DNA of 64,000 nt from Amphimedon queenslandica (lineage: Eukaryota > Porifera > Demospongiae > Haplosclerida > Niphatidae): assembly GCF_000090795.2 (NCBI RefSeq), contig NW_003546250.1, positions 304,297-368,296 on the forward strand, given 5' to 3'. Position 1 is the first letter of the stretch. Each line of letters opens with the position of its first letter. This document shows, piece after piece, positions 46,696 through 59,300 of the stretch. The notes below the pieces were generated by a model. It did not search any database, was not told the DNA's origin, and saw only the letters and a program-made list of their open reading frames with translations. The position numbers and the translations under genes were made by a program.

Positions 46696-47904
46696 ATGAC
46701 TTCTCTCTCTGTCTTTGGCATTTTCATTCTCACTGCCCTCATTTTCACTGTTAGAGATGGAGAGACTAATGATGATATGGCTACACTAGTAAACCAGTTC
46801 CTCTCATGCAGAAAGGAAGAGAACAATGGAGGCATTCAAAGATGCAACAAGTGCTTTGATCAAGTAGTGGCTGGCTCAATGCGACTTCTGGGGACCTGCA
46901 ATGACAATTTTGCTAAATTCCAAGGTTCATGTCAAAATACAGAAGCTCTATTGGGTATTAATAATGCATTGCTCTACTCACTGAAGAGCTATCATGAAGC
47001 AATCCTGTCAATGTATCAATGCAGGGATGAGGCAGAACACTGCAAATGTAAGGAACACTTGACAGATATGCTGATTGGCTCTCTCAGCTCCTGCAACGAG
47101 GCAATTGCTAAAAGCTACAAGTGTAAGATTTATCCTGTGAATGAGAACGAACCATACTGCACACAACTGAAGAGAATGGAGCCTAACGCTCAGTCAGGCT
47201 TGTACACATTTAAAACCAATAGGAAGAAAGAAGTAAAGGCACACTGTCTAATGAATGAAAATATCCACCAATGCAACGAGAGCAGGATCTGGACTTCAGT
47301 GACACACTTTGAAACTGAATGTCCGAAAGGTTTTAGCATTTATGAAAATGCTATAAAGGGCTGTGGCAGGCCACGGAACACCAGCACTGGAAGCTGCTCA
47401 TCAGTACAGTACAAGGCCCACAATATGACCTACAGTCATGTTTGTGGCATAGTGAATGGGTATCAGTATGGATCACCTGATGCTCTGTCAGGCTTCAACA
47501 GATCATTGAGTATTGATGATCCTTATGTTGATGGAATCAGTATCACTCATGGTACCTCACCGCGTCAACACATTTGGACATACATGGCAGCATATTCAGA
47601 GAGACAAAGAGTATGTCCTTGTTTTGGGACTAATAGGACAGTGCCAAATTTCATTGGTGATTATTATAGTTGTGAATCAGGGAATAGTAACCTGGTGGCA
47701 GATATCAATATGTTGTACACTGAGGACACTCTCTGGGACGCTTGCCTGTGCAGGTATGATGAAGTCCCTTGCTGTAAGAAGGGAAGTTTTAATGTAGCTC
47801 TTCCTAAGACTACAAGTGATGACATTGAATTAAGAGTTTGTGCTGATGAAGGAACTGACAATGAAGATGTGCCATTCACTTCAGTTGGAATATTTATAAG
47901 CTAA
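46696..47904 (+). CDS. Secreted fibrinogen-like protein, divergent paralogue with Cys-rich helical N-terminus
   Basis: Intronless, 402 aa. A signal peptide (MTSLSVFGIFILTALIFT) precedes about 130 residues with regularly spaced cysteines and helical character (FLSCRKEE, CNKCFDQVV, SSCNEAIAKSYKCK) that copies 1 and 2 lack. From about residue 210 the C-terminal half matches those copies block by block: CPKGFSIYENAIKGCGRP, TGSCSSVQY, MTYSHVCGIVNGYQYGSPDA, YVDGISITHGTSPRQHIWTY, VCPCFG, FIGDYYSCESGN, MLYTEDTLWDACLC, DIELRVCADEG and VPFTSVGIFI. The cysteine order is kept. This defines a conserved extracellular module independent of the N-terminal region. The partner is unknown; adhesion or recognition is inferred. 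Confidence 0.78.
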   Translation: MTSLSVFGIFILTALIFTVRDGETNDDMATLVNQFLSCRKEENNGGIQRCNKCFDQVVAGSMRLLGTCNDNFAKFQGSCQNTEALLGINNALLYSLKSYHEAILSMYQCRDEAEHCKCKEHLTDMLIGSLSSCNEAIAKSYKCKIYPVNENEPYCTQLKRMEPNAQSGLYTFKTNRKKEVKAHCLMNENIHQCNESRIWTSVTHFETECPKGFSIYENAIKGCGRPRNTSTGSCSSVQYKAHNMTYSHVCGIVNGYQYGSPDALSGFNRSLSIDDPYVDGISITHGTSPRQHIWTYMAAYSERQRVCPCFGTNRTVPNFIGDYYSCESGNSNLVADINMLYTEDTLWDACLCRYDEVPCCKKGSFNVALPKTTSDDIELRVCADEGTDNEDVPFTSVGIFIS

Positions 47905-48039
47905 TTCTTAATATACCATTACAATATGATACTGTAAACCTGTTATCAACAAATGACATCTATAATAACTATAATTAATAATAACTAAAAAGTCTAAGTT
48001 AAAAAAAACCAGAATTAAATGGTGTCATAATTTTTTTCT

Positions 48040-49194
48040 CTAAAGACCCATGGCTACTTGCAGGAACTACAAAAAGGAGAGGAACAGATGCTGAAAAGAA
48101 GAGAGGGAGAGAGTGTGTGTAACTTACATCATCAAAACGGAAAGTGGCCGAGCCATTTCTCATAGTATCCCTGGCTTGAAAATGAGCTGGAAATGAAAAA
48201 ATTTCAGAATTAAATAAGTTTAGTATGTACCACTCTCTCCATCTTTATTCACTCATGCTCTTCTTCTTACCAGTCAGTGCCCTCAGTTTAATGCAACAAG
48301 ACACAAAATCATCAAATCCAATCCTTCCGTCATTGGAGAAACGCCTGACAAGAACAGCAATAGTGTTGGGCTGAAGGTTGTAGCCAAAAGCCGTCACGGC
48401 TTGCTGAAACTCGTGGGTCTCCACAGTACCACTCTGATCAGTGTCAAACCTTTGGAAGGTTGTCTGTAGAATTTATAATAACAAAAACATACCATGGGTA
48501 CATAGTAACGGCAATATAGCATAGATATACAACAGTTGTATATCTATGAACATGGACATGACAATATACATGTATATAGTACATGTAAAATATTAATTCA
48601 TTCTCATTCAGCTATGATTAGGATTCTACAGAATACATGGAAGCGTGTGGATATTTCTTTTCAAACAAACACGTTGATAAAATTTTTAACTGGCTACGTG
48701 ATAGGGTATGTGCCATGAACTGACCTTCCATTGGTTGAGGGCGGCCCATAGTTCCTTAAACTCGTTAAAACCCATTTTACCACTTCTGTCTCTGTCCAGC
48801 ATAGCAATCATGATGCGACAAGTTTCCTTGCTGAAAGCTAAGAAGAAGAGGAAAGAGTAAAGAATGCACTAGAGTCCCTTACGCTGGTATGATCCAGAGA
48901 TACCACTGGAAGAGAGACACCTCTGCAACTCATTGGCATCAATCTGACCGTCCTGTCCAGCAACGGCGCTGAAATAACCCCACAATGGATCCACAGGAGG
49001 CTACACAGACAAGGGGGGGCATATTAACAGTGAGGGCTGCTCGTTCTCACCTGTCCATAGCCGGGGTACCCACCGGGAGCCGGTTGACCGGGGTACCCAC
49101 CGGGAGCCGGTTGTCCAGGGTACCCACCGGGTGGAGGCTGCTGCCAGCCCCCAGGAGGTCCTGGTTGTTGTGGATAGCCGCCTGGATAAGACAT
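48040..49194 (-). CDS. SRI: Sorcin/grancalcin-like penta-EF-hand protein
   Basis: The N-terminal exon (49052-49194) encodes a Gly/Pro/Tyr/Gln-rich tail with a repeated GGYPGQPAP unit. The PEF core follows: [26 protein letters not shown] (first EF), [19 protein letters not shown] (second), ALNQWK then [18 protein letters not shown] (third), [25 protein letters not shown] (fourth) and [12 protein letters not shown]-stop (fifth, the dimer hand). The order and the CCIKLRALT block match sorcin and grancalcin. These are calcium-dependent membrane-binding dimers that regulate ryanodine receptors and membrane traffic. About five small introns interrupt the gene. Head-to-head with EAF. Confidence 0.92.
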
Positions 49195-49317
49195 AATTTA
49201 TAGCTTGCTGTGTTTTCGCCTTCTTCCTTTGCTTGTGCTAAATGGGTGTGGCTAAGTTGCACCGCGCCCGTAGCCACGCCTACCATTAACAAAGAGTTCA
49301 AGAGACAATGTGGTGAG
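49195..49317. promoter_or_regulatory. Bidirectional promoter, sorcin-like / EAF
   Basis: A 123-bp spacer with TGGGTGTGGCT, CACCGCGCCCG and AGCCACGCCTACC boxes, the same CACCC-type signature as other divergent pairs here. Confidence 0.5.
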
Positions 49318-51207
49318 ATGGCAGAATCTGTTTCTTCTTCATCTCATGGTGGACAGCATCAGCTACCAGTTAAACTGAATCAAGAGTACAGAGTTAAACT
49401 AGGACGGACCTTTACTTTCCCCAAAGAGAACGCCTTTCATACAATAAAATGTAAGAATTAAGAGAGTTTTGAAAATCTTTTCATTCATTGTGAGATGCAC
49501 ATTAATAAACAATATTATTTTTTGTCGAATATACACGTCAATATGTATCAGAAAATGTTATAAAATAAAGTTTTCTCTTTTTCAATTTTGGTGAAATTTG
49601 GCCTGGGACCATTTTTACTTCCAAATTGAGCCAAAATCCCTGTACTATAGTACAGGGACTTTCGCCCGATTTTGGAGTAACTTTAAAGGTTTGTAAAAAC
49701 TCCAAACTTGATCGGAATCAGCTCAAACTTTCTGCACAACATAAGAACATCTATGTGTATCAGGAAATGTAATAAAAATGAAGAATTCTCTCCTTTTCAA
49801 TTTTGGCAAAATTTGGCCAAAATCCCTGTACTATAGTACAGGGACTTTCGCCCAATTTTGGAGCAACTTTAAAGATTCGTAAAAAGTCCAAACTTGATCA
49901 GAATCAGCTTAATCTTTTCTCAGTATTGTTTATTAATGTATTGAATGTTACTTATTAGATGACTTTAAACCAAAATCAGTTGACGAATCCAAGCCTGGAA
50001 GGATGAAAGTCAGTGGAGATGAAGTCTCAGTCTCTTTACCGGTTACCCAGGTAACAAACGGCTAACAATTAGACGATAAGTTCTTGCTATTTACAGGCGG
50101 AGTCAGAAAGTGACGTAGTTCTCTTTAAAGGTGCTAAGAGAACCTGTACAAAGGAGTGTATCCTCATTATCAACACAATAACTGGGGTATGAACCGCCGC
50201 CGCCAATGTTTGTGTGTTGCAGCTGTGTTTGTGTTCTTGTATGTCTTCCTGTTGTGTTAAAAATGTGTTTTTATTATTCTGTTATTACTCATCCTCCCCC
50301 CTCATCTCTTTCTTTCTTTGTAACAGGAGGCTATCCTTGAGAAGATCAGTAACACTGTCCAGTTAAAAGGCGTAAGGTATGTATTCGGACTCATTTACAT
50401 GACAGCTGCTATCAATAAACATCACCTACTCCTCCTGACATTCTTTTTTTATCTTAGGGATCTTAAAAAGAAGAAACATCCCCGCTCTGTGTCTCCGATA
50501 CCGTCTCAAATAAAAGCACTCAAAGTCCCTTCGGCCAAGCAAACCGAGACCTCTAGTCCCAGTAGTGGCAAGAAACCAAAGAGACCCAAAAAGTCCTCCC
50601 CTCCATCTGCTACTGCTCCTCCTCCTCTTTCTTCTACTGCTCCTCCGGTTTCTAGTAAATCACAAAACATCAGCAGCAGCAACACTAGCTCAAAATCTTT
50701 CAACCCTCTTCCTCCATCTTCCTCCTCCTCCTCTTTGCTAGCCTTGCCAGACTCCATTTCTCCTTTACGCTCCAACAATCCAACCCCTGAGCCTCCTCCC
50801 CTCTTCTCCTCTCAGCCAAAGAGGAAAAAGGGCCTTCCCTCGTCTAATAGCAGTTCTAGTTCGAGTAGCTCGGACTCCAGCAGCAGTTCTGGCTCTGATA
50901 GCGAAACTGAATTTGTTACCGTTCCAACTTTAAGCTCAGCACCTCCACCCCAAGCGTCTTTATCTTCAATGCCGCAATTTACTACTTCATCTGTTATCCA
51001 ACAGCCGATTCCGTCTGCAGTAGGAGGGGGAGGGGGTCCTATGGGTTATCAGGTCCTACCCCCTCAGCATGGGAGTGGTTTGAGTCAAGGTAGCAATAAT
51101 AACGGAGCTCTTCAAATGGCTGGTGGAGGGACTCTCTCTGACTCTAGCTCCAGCTCCAGTAGCGATGGAGAAGATGACAGCTCTTCCTCTGATTCTGAAA
51201 AGGTTAC

Positions 51208-51289
<82 letters not shown>

Positions 51290-51530
51290 AATTTTTATTT
51301 TCATGTTACTACCAAAGTTTTGCCTTTGATGAAGGAGTATTTGCATTTATGTTTGAGAGAATATTATATCCTATGCATTATTTATTGTTTTTATTTTATT
51401 GCTATAGGATGGACCTGTTCCCTCTCACCATCAAACTGTCACTAATCCAACTGCAGGTGTTGACGTCAGACAGAGATCAATGTCCGTGTTAAAACGTGAT
51501 CTGGAAATGAGTGAAAGTGATTCAGACTGA
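49318..51530 (+). CDS. EAF: ELL-associated factor (EAF1/2-like)
   Basis: Six exons: 49318-49450, about 49959-50050, 50097-50187, 50327-50377, 50459-51202 and 51408-51530. The N-terminal EAF domain is clear: YRVKLGRTFTFPKENAFHTI, YDFKPKSV, VFKGAKRTC-like VLFKGAKRTCTKECILIIN, TGEAILEKISNTVQLKGVR. A long Ser/Pro/Lys-rich region follows, with serine-aspartate tracts like the vertebrate EAF transactivation region, and the end (LKRDLEMSESDSD) matches the EAF C-terminus. EAF binds ELL in the super elongation complex and stimulates RNA polymerase II. Intron 1 contains two to three TACAGGG units and the last intron an ATT microsatellite. Confidence 0.93.
49535..49925 (+). repeat. 186-bp TACAGGG repeats, tandem array
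   Basis: Junction palindromes CCCTGTACTATAGTACAGGG recur at about 49640 and 49825, 184 bp apart. The third unit is truncated on the right. In EAF intron 1. Confidence 0.9.
51208..51289. repeat. (ATT)n microsatellite
   Basis: Pure ATT run just downstream of the 5' splice site of the last EAF intron. Confidence 0.95.
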
Positions 51531-51760
51531 TTTCAAATCATGAGCTATGATCTGAAGTCCTCTGTTCCTCTTAGAGCAGGATAAAATAATAACTACACAT
51601 CAATTTATCATTTAAAGTTAACCATTAATGATAGTCACGTGAACGCACGTGTATTTAATTAACAAGCCACGCCTCTACACCACGCCCGGAGGTGTGTTCT
51701 CAGTAGTGGTTTGTGTGGATTACTGCTTATTTCTGCTTCTTTTTCTCTTCTCCTCTTGTA
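51531..51760. promoter_or_regulatory. OSR1 promoter region
   Basis: Two CACGTG E-boxes (51636-51641, 51646-51651) and two CCACGCC boxes (about 51666-51686) lie 75-125 bp before the OSR1 start codon. Confidence 0.5.
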
Positions 51761-54107
51761 ATGGCTCGTGTCCCAGAGCCAGTGGTGGAAGACAAGGACC
51801 CTCCATCTCCCCCCAAACCTGTTTCCAAAACCTGGTCCAACAAGAAAGAGGACTATGAGCTAAAAGATGTCATAGGTATGTATATGAGAACCCATCACGT
51901 GACAGTCACGTGATCTATAGGTAGTGGAGCAACAGCTGTAGTCCAGGTTGCAGTTTATGTGCCACGAAATGAGAAGGTCGCCATTAAACGCATTGACCTT
52001 GAACAGTACAAGTCATCGATGGAGGAGCTACAAGTTTGTGACATATTATTTTAATTATTTTTAAAAATTATTTTAAATATATAGAAAGAGATTAATCTGA
52101 TGAGTAATTGTAATCATCCAAACGTCATCAATTATTATACTTCTTTTGTCGTCAGGCACGAGCTCTGGCTTGTGATGAAGTTAATGTCTGGAGGTATGAA
52201 CACACACACACACACACGCACACACACACACACACACATAGGATACCTTAACATGTAATAGTCTTAGCATGTACTTAATCATGTAATAGTCACTGTTAGA
52301 TAGAGAGGGAGTTTATGAGACTTTAATGTCTCATATCCTAAAAAGAATATCTCTCTTAATGGACACTCTCTATAGCATACACCTCCATTTAACGGACAGT
52401 ACCTAGTGTACCAATTACATTCCTTACTGTATAAAATGACCTCCACATAAAGGACACCTCTGTATAACAGAGACACTTTCTTGTCCTAAAGTGTCCATTA
52501 TATTGTAGAGGCTACATTATTGCATCAGGCGCAACAGTCCCTAATGTGTATGTACATGAACATACTTGCCACACAGTCTCTATTGTAATTATGGGAGTAA
52601 ATTGTCTTAGGGTCGTTACTGGACATTATAAAGCATGTGATGACAAAAGGGAACAAGGGAGGGGTACTGGACGAACCCGTCATCACGACTATACTGTATC
52701 ACGTGCTCCAAGGCTTGGAGTACTTCCATACAAATGGACAGATCCATAGGTCTGCGAGAGGAAAAGAGAGAGAGAGAAGAGAAGAGAGAGAGAAGACTTG
52801 CCATGATACATATGTCCTTATATGTTTACAGAGACCTAAAAGCAGGAAATATCTTAATAGGAGAAGATGGAGCTGTTCAATTAGCAGGTGGATTGGAATT
52901 ACAATAACCATCTGCTGACTGTCTCTCCTCTTTAGATTTTGGTGTTAGTAACTGGTTATATGGGGAGGCAGGAGGGGGAAAGAAGAGAAACCCTCGCTAT
53001 ACGTTCGTAGGTACTCCATGCTGGATGGCCCCAGAGGTCATGGACCAATCCGTTGGATATGACAGTAAAGCTGACATATGGAGCTTTGGTATAACGGCCT
53101 TGGAAATGGCTACTGGTACTGCTCCTTATGCAAAGTTCCCACCAATGAAGGTAATGCCATGTGTATACACAGTAGCAATTTACATGCACTTTTATGACCC
53201 ACAATTTTCATGGATTTGTCCTAATTTTTTATTTGTGTTTATCTGTTGTTAGGTCCTAATGTTGACGCTTGAGAATCCCCCGCCCACACTCGACACGTGT
53301 TGTGAACTGAACGGTGAAGACTATCGTAAGAACTACTCCAAAGCATTCCAGAAGATGGTCGAGAAATGTCTCCAAAAAGATCCTTCGAAAAGGTAAGGTT
53401 TTGTGTAGCAAGAAACATTTTTAAAATAAAATATTTTTACACGCAGACCCTCAGCAACAGAACTCCTCAAGAATCCTTTATTCAAGAAGGCAAAGGTCAG
53501 TTTATTTTAACCCTTTGATCACACCCTGTTACTACGACAACAGGGAAAGGAGTTTATAAAGGAAGTTGTGTTGGGCAATGCCCCCTCTCTCTCCTCTCGA
53601 GCTACCAAGGTATACCGCTATCACTTTTACTCTGACGACACGCCTTTAGGTCAAACGGGTTCCTGGTACCAGCGGGCGTCTACACAAGACAGAGGAGGGA
53701 GGGTGGGTGTGGTCAGATGAGGAAATGACTGAAGAATATGAAGTGGAAGACGACAACAAAAAAGTGCATGTTCTTTTTTGATTTATTTTAAACATTCAAT
53801 GTTGTTGTTCTCAGACGAAATTGGCTAACAAATCAACTCCTTCGTCATCTTCTGGTGTCACTACCTTGCAGGCCTCACCTAGTTCAAGCCCCGCCCCTTC
53901 CTCCGCCCCTTCCTCTACATCAGCACCTACCCAGTCACAGGACCCTGGAGCGTCCCTCACTGGAGAGCTTCAGGTATTGATGCTGAAAATGAAAGAGCTA
54001 CAGGACCAGATAACAGACATAAGAGGACAGGAACAGGAACTGATGACTCAGCAGATTCAGAACCCAAGTATGCTTGCGTGTGTGTATGGTGGAATATGAT
54101 TGATCTT

Positions 54108-54167
<60 letters not shown>

Positions 54168-55416
54168 CAGCATTACTGACAACACAAAGTCACCAATCCA
54201 AGGCAGTTCAGTTACTCAATCAAGTACTTATGTTGTTGTTGTGGTTTTTATTTATTTATTTATTTATATTTCTATTTTTAGCGTCAAGAGAAGGAGCGAG
54301 AGCAGCAACAGTTAATATTCCAGCAGCAGCAAATTGCAGTCAAACTTCAGCAGCTGCAAATATCTTTGCAAAACGTACGTCAAAGTATTAGTATACCTCT
54401 CTCATCTTTATCCTTTTAAATGCTTTTAGGATCCTCAACAAAAACAAGATCCGAGTGCCGCTAAGAAAGTCCTAAAGATTGCTTTGAGGAAAAGGTATGT
54501 ACACATGTACATGAAAATAAGAATGTTAATTTTGATTGAATTTTTTCTTTATTTTAGAACGGAACAAAATCAACTCAAAGACATCAAATTTGATTACATA
54601 ATTGGGACAGGTACTACACGCACATAGCTGAACCTTTAAAAATTTTTTTAAATTTGCCTTTAATTTTAATTTTATTTTAAATAGATACAGCTGATGCTAT
54701 TGCGAAGGATTTACTGGCAGCTGGTCTTCTGGAGGGAAGAGAGCTAGTAGTAGGTACGGACTGTTTATTTAACAATGGCTGAGTTATTTTAGAAACCAGA
54801 ACTTTAGCTGGAGGATGTATAATAAAGTTCCCCCCTCTGAAATGTGCTCTATTTGTTTTTTCTGATACATGTTCTGATGTTACATGTATCTAGAAAGTTT
54901 GAAATGATTCCGATCAAAATTGTATTTTTTTCAAGTTACTCCAAAATTGGGTCAAAGTCCCTGTACTATAGTACATGGCTTCTGACCAAATTTCACCAAA
55001 AATGAAAAGGAGAGAATTCTACATTTTAATAATGTTTCCTGATGCATATAAATGTTCTTATGTTGTGTTTCAAGTTTGGGCTGATTCTGATTAGATTTAG
55101 ATTTTTTATGAATTTTTTAATTTTCTCCAGAATCGTGCCAAAGTCCTTGTATTACAGTACAGAGTATTTCGTGAAAAAATATTATTTTCATAATTTCTTA
55201 AATATTATAGTTGCTGCCAATATAAGTAAACTGATTGAGAACCCATCACAAAAAGTGACCTTTCAAGTGGTAAGGGAGAGATCATTTTGATTTTTTTTTT
55301 AATCTTATTATTTTTTAAAAATTACTCTCTTGCAGGGAAACGTACCACAGGAGCAACTAGACGATAAGAAACTAATAGGATATGCTCAGTTGTATGTGGT
55401 CAACACAGACAAATGA
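51761..55416 (+). CDS. OXSR1: OSR1/SPAK (OXSR1/STK39) kinase
   Basis: About 18 exons from [18 protein letters not shown] to LYVVNTDK-stop. STE20-type kinase domain: [78 protein letters not shown], the T-loop [20 protein letters not shown] and [17 protein letters not shown]. The WNK-phosphorylated S-motif is conserved ([16 protein letters not shown]). After a Ser/Pro/Gln-rich and coiled linker comes the CCT domain ([39 protein letters not shown]), which binds RFxV motifs of WNKs and cation-chloride cotransporters. The kinase acts in volume and ion homeostasis. Introns carry an AC run, a CT run, one TAATGGACACT repeat and reverse-oriented TACAGGG repeats. Confidence 0.96.
52345..52505. repeat. 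TAATGGACACT MITE-like repeat
   Basis: From CTCTCTTAATGGACACTCTC to AAAGTGTCCATTATATTG, with an inner hairpin GTATAACAGAGACACTTTCT. In an OSR1 intron; the most complete + orientation copy. Confidence 0.8.
54111..54162. repeat. (CT)n microsatellite at a 3' splice site
   Basis: Pure CT run that forms the polypyrimidine tract of an OSR1 exon (CCTCTTTCAG). Confidence 0.9.
54860..55175 (-). repeat. TACAGGG-family repeats, reverse orientation
   Basis: Two adjoining units meeting at CCCTGTACTATAGTACATGG, with the family core GAAAAGGAGAGAATTCTACA. In an OSR1 intron. Confidence 0.8.
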
Positions 55417-55855
55417 AAAAAAGAAATACTACTACTACTGCTAATTATACTGTTGCATCAAGATGATATTTTTGTTTGTGCTTAGTGCGTGTTTGCATGT
55501 TTCTTCTTAATACATGTTGTGAATTGTATTGGATTTTTTGTTGTATTTATATTTCTTATTCTTATTATTATTATTATTATTATTATAGTTTATGTCTTAT
55601 TATCATTATCATAATATGAGAATAATTCTTAGCAATATCTGGCCACGGATTGTTGGCGAATAATAATTATTAATTTTAAAATACCAAAATGACAAATAAT
55701 GAAAACAAGATGACTGACTGAAAAAATACACAATGATAATAATAATAATAATAATAATCATATGAAACATGCCATAAAAATTAAATTACATGATTGCAAG
55801 ATTACAAAATAAAAAGAACACCAGTTGGTCAACAATGGTGAAAAGTACAATTTTA
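55417..55855. other. Convergent intergenic region, OSR1 / RECK
   Basis: AT-rich, with short ATT and AAT runs and several possible polyadenylation signals for both strands. No gene seen. Confidence 0.5.
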
Positions 55856-56359
55856 TTATCTCAAGTCTAACGAGAGACCAGCCCAAAACAAGTTCACGAT
55901 TATAATACTTAACAAGAACAGGCCAGAGACAGGGGCCAGGCTGCTACTGCCGCTGATTCCTGCAGAGCCAGTGCTTGGCTCTTGAGTACTCAAGGGTCTC
56001 TCAACTTTTCCAGCTGGAGAGCTCCTAGCAGCTGTAAGGAAAGAGAGGTAAGGATCCATTGCTATTAGCGGACTCCTCCTGTTGATTAGGGTTGACAAAC
56101 GAGTGCTCACAGCATTGCAGGCTTCAATCTAATAAAAATAATAATAAAATAATTATAATTATAATTAATAAAAAAAGGAATGTAATTGGTACATTAGGTG
56201 CTGTCTGTTAAATGGAGGTGTACACTATAAAGAGATGCCATGCTGTACTTACATTGAGCCATGAAGTCATATTTGATGGAAGGAGTAACACAACGATTGA
56301 TCCATCAACTGCTTGATGTCCATACAACTGACACTGCAACTAATAAAATAATAAATAAA

Positions 56360-56390
<31 letters not shown>

Positions 56391-59300
56391 TGATAATAAT
56401 AATATAAGAATCCCTTTTCTCCTTACTATATCAACAAAGGCTTTTAATCTGTTGATGATACGAGTTGAGTCAATGCTATCGACATTCATAGCTTGACTGC
56501 TACGAGATAGCTGAACTTTATTGACTAGTATATTTATCAAACTCCCTAAAAATGAACAAAAATAACACGAAATTAATCAAAGTGTCCCTGCCTATGCGTA
56601 GTGCTGCAAGGATAATAATAATAATAATAATAATAATGATATAGTTGTATTTTAGAAATAGATTTTTATGTTTTATTGTAATTATTGAGAAGCTTTATAA
56701 GACACATGCCCACACTTAGATACATCTCTCTTATAAAGCCTCAGTTAGTGTTGACAGATTATGTACTAGTCTTTCATCCATTGAAACTTTAAAAATGAAT
56801 ATTTAAAATGGTGTAAACTTTGTCGCCAACTATAAAGGCTGTACGGATTATATCATGACTGTCAGTGAATGATGTTATACACCACAAAACAGCTGAGAGT
56901 AATTCAATATGTCATTGTGGAATTAAATAACAATTATACACGTACACGTACATGTACATGTACATGTACACGTACTACATGTACGTGTACATGTACGTTG
57001 TGTGGTAGAATTTGCTTACCACATTGCTGACAGCAGGCTCCTGGTGGAGTAGGGCCGGTACATTGTTCAGTTGTATTCATAAATGGCATGTCAGGACACT
57101 TCACCTTCTCGCATTTACCTGCAGGTCAATAATAAAAGAATTAAATTATTTTTAAAATGCCAGTTTTCAAAAAAAAAAAACACTTTTACAAGATAGTTAA
57201 TTGACACCTTGAGGTGCAAACAAGGTTATAGAATGAAGTGTGAACATATTTTTTTGAGGTGAAAACAAGCTTGTGAAAATAACACACAACATCATAATAA
57301 CTGATAAAAATAGCCTCTATATAATGGACACTTGTGGACAAGAAAGTGTCTCTGTTATACAGAGGTGTCCTTTATGTGGAGGCTATTTTATACAGTAAGG
57401 AATGTAATTGGTACACTAGGTGCTGTCCGTTAAATGGAGGTGTACGCTATAGAGAGTGTCCATTAAGAGAGACTATACTGTATTATTAATAAATATTCAC
57501 CAGTTTCAATTCTTGGTACATCATTGCATTCGCTATAATAGTCAATAGCCACACCCATTCCTCTAGCATGACAAACACTGGGGTATGTATCACCATTGAC
57601 ACTGCAGACTGGCCTTCGTCTATTTATAGAACACTGAATCTAAAAATAGAATTAAAAGATGAAGACAATTATTTTTTTGTTACCTTGCAATGTCCATAGT
57701 AATCGACTTTCTCGTTTGTGTTAGTAAAATCACACATTGATTCGTGTTCACTTCCACTTTGATCACAGATCACACTCCCTTGATACTGATCGCAGTTATT
57801 ACTACTAACTATAATAGTGAATGAAAAGAAGAGGTATTTAAAGATCTAGCTTTGATCTAAATTAGCTGAAACATTCTGTGCAATAGAGTTCTAGCAAATT
57901 ATGACAAAATCCCTATACTGTATAGCACAGGGACTTTCTGCTCAATTTTGGAGCAACTTTAAAAATTTGTAAAAAATCCAAATGTGATCGGAATTAGCTC
58001 AAACTTCAAACACAACATATAAACATGTATATGTATCAGAAAAAAGTATAAAAATGGAGAATTCTCTCCTTTTCATTTTTGGTAAAATTTGGCGAAAGAC
58101 CCTGTACTATAGTACAGTGACTTTGACCCAATTTTGGAGTAACTTTTAAAAATTGTAAAAAATCTAAATATGATCGGAATCATTTCAAAATTGAAACACA
58201 ACATAAAAACCTGTATATGTATCAGGAAAAAATATAAAAATAGAGAATTCTCTCCTTTTAATTTTTGACAGAAATATCCAGCACTTATTGGTATTACATT
58301 CTTCCTTCTCTTACTCACCACAGTAATATTGAGGGCAGTCCTGGAGAGCTGATCCATTAGCCGACATGCAGGTGTGTCTAGCTGGGATACATTTAGATCC
58401 TGAGGGACAGAGAGAAGCTGAACTGCTGCAAGGATTGTTTTGATAACAAGACTGACCAATAGCTCCACCATCAGTGTAGCCATGACAACTAGATGATGAA
58501 AGGAATGCAGTTATGAGGCTTCTGGAGTGAAATTGGAATAATGTTGACACTCTCTTTGATGTGTGATGAAAGCCATAGCAACATTTGTACACAGCTATGC
58601 CCATTATGGGGACATGTGCTGGTACACCCGTATGTAATATGCCAAATTCATCAATAATAAACAATAACGATTACTGTAGTTGGAAGGCAATTTCATATTT
58701 TAATAATTAACTTATCGGACTCCAATGGAAACTGATTAATAAAAGAATTCTGTATTTACTTTAAATGAAACAAGTTAGGCAGTGTGAGCCCATTTGAGGA
58801 ACATATCGGCTGATACAATGAAGGGCAGGAGCAATATGGCGGAGAACAGGTCTTTGAAGCTATTGAAGCACTTCCTTGAGGTACTGGACAGTCATGATGT
58901 GTACAGTTAATGTAACTAGAAATGCACTGACAGATGTTGCAATCGTCAGAAAAGATGTCATGATGACCTGTATCAAGGAAGATAAAGTCATTCTCTTATT
59001 ACATCTCATTGTCATAGTAGTATCAATCACTAATAGTATCAATCACTAATAGTATCAATCACTAGGTGTGTATCAACTTACTGTAGTTCTTCCCCTTGTA
59101 GCTGCAGGAAGCCTCTTCAATACAATACCGCCCACTCACGTTACTTAGTTTCCCCCCAAAAACACATTCCCCGTTCGAATCAAGCGTGCAATTGACGTAA
59201 CCGTGGCAACTCTCCTCTCTGTTGCCCGGCAACAAGGAAGCCTGGACGAGATTGACCTTTTCCAAACTCATCTTTGGACTGTGTCCAACTTGTGCCTCCT

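Noticed and set aside
51056-51346. Poly-Asn and poly-Ile frames in EAF
   Set aside because: Produced by the ATT microsatellite just inside the intron after the GTTACT donor.
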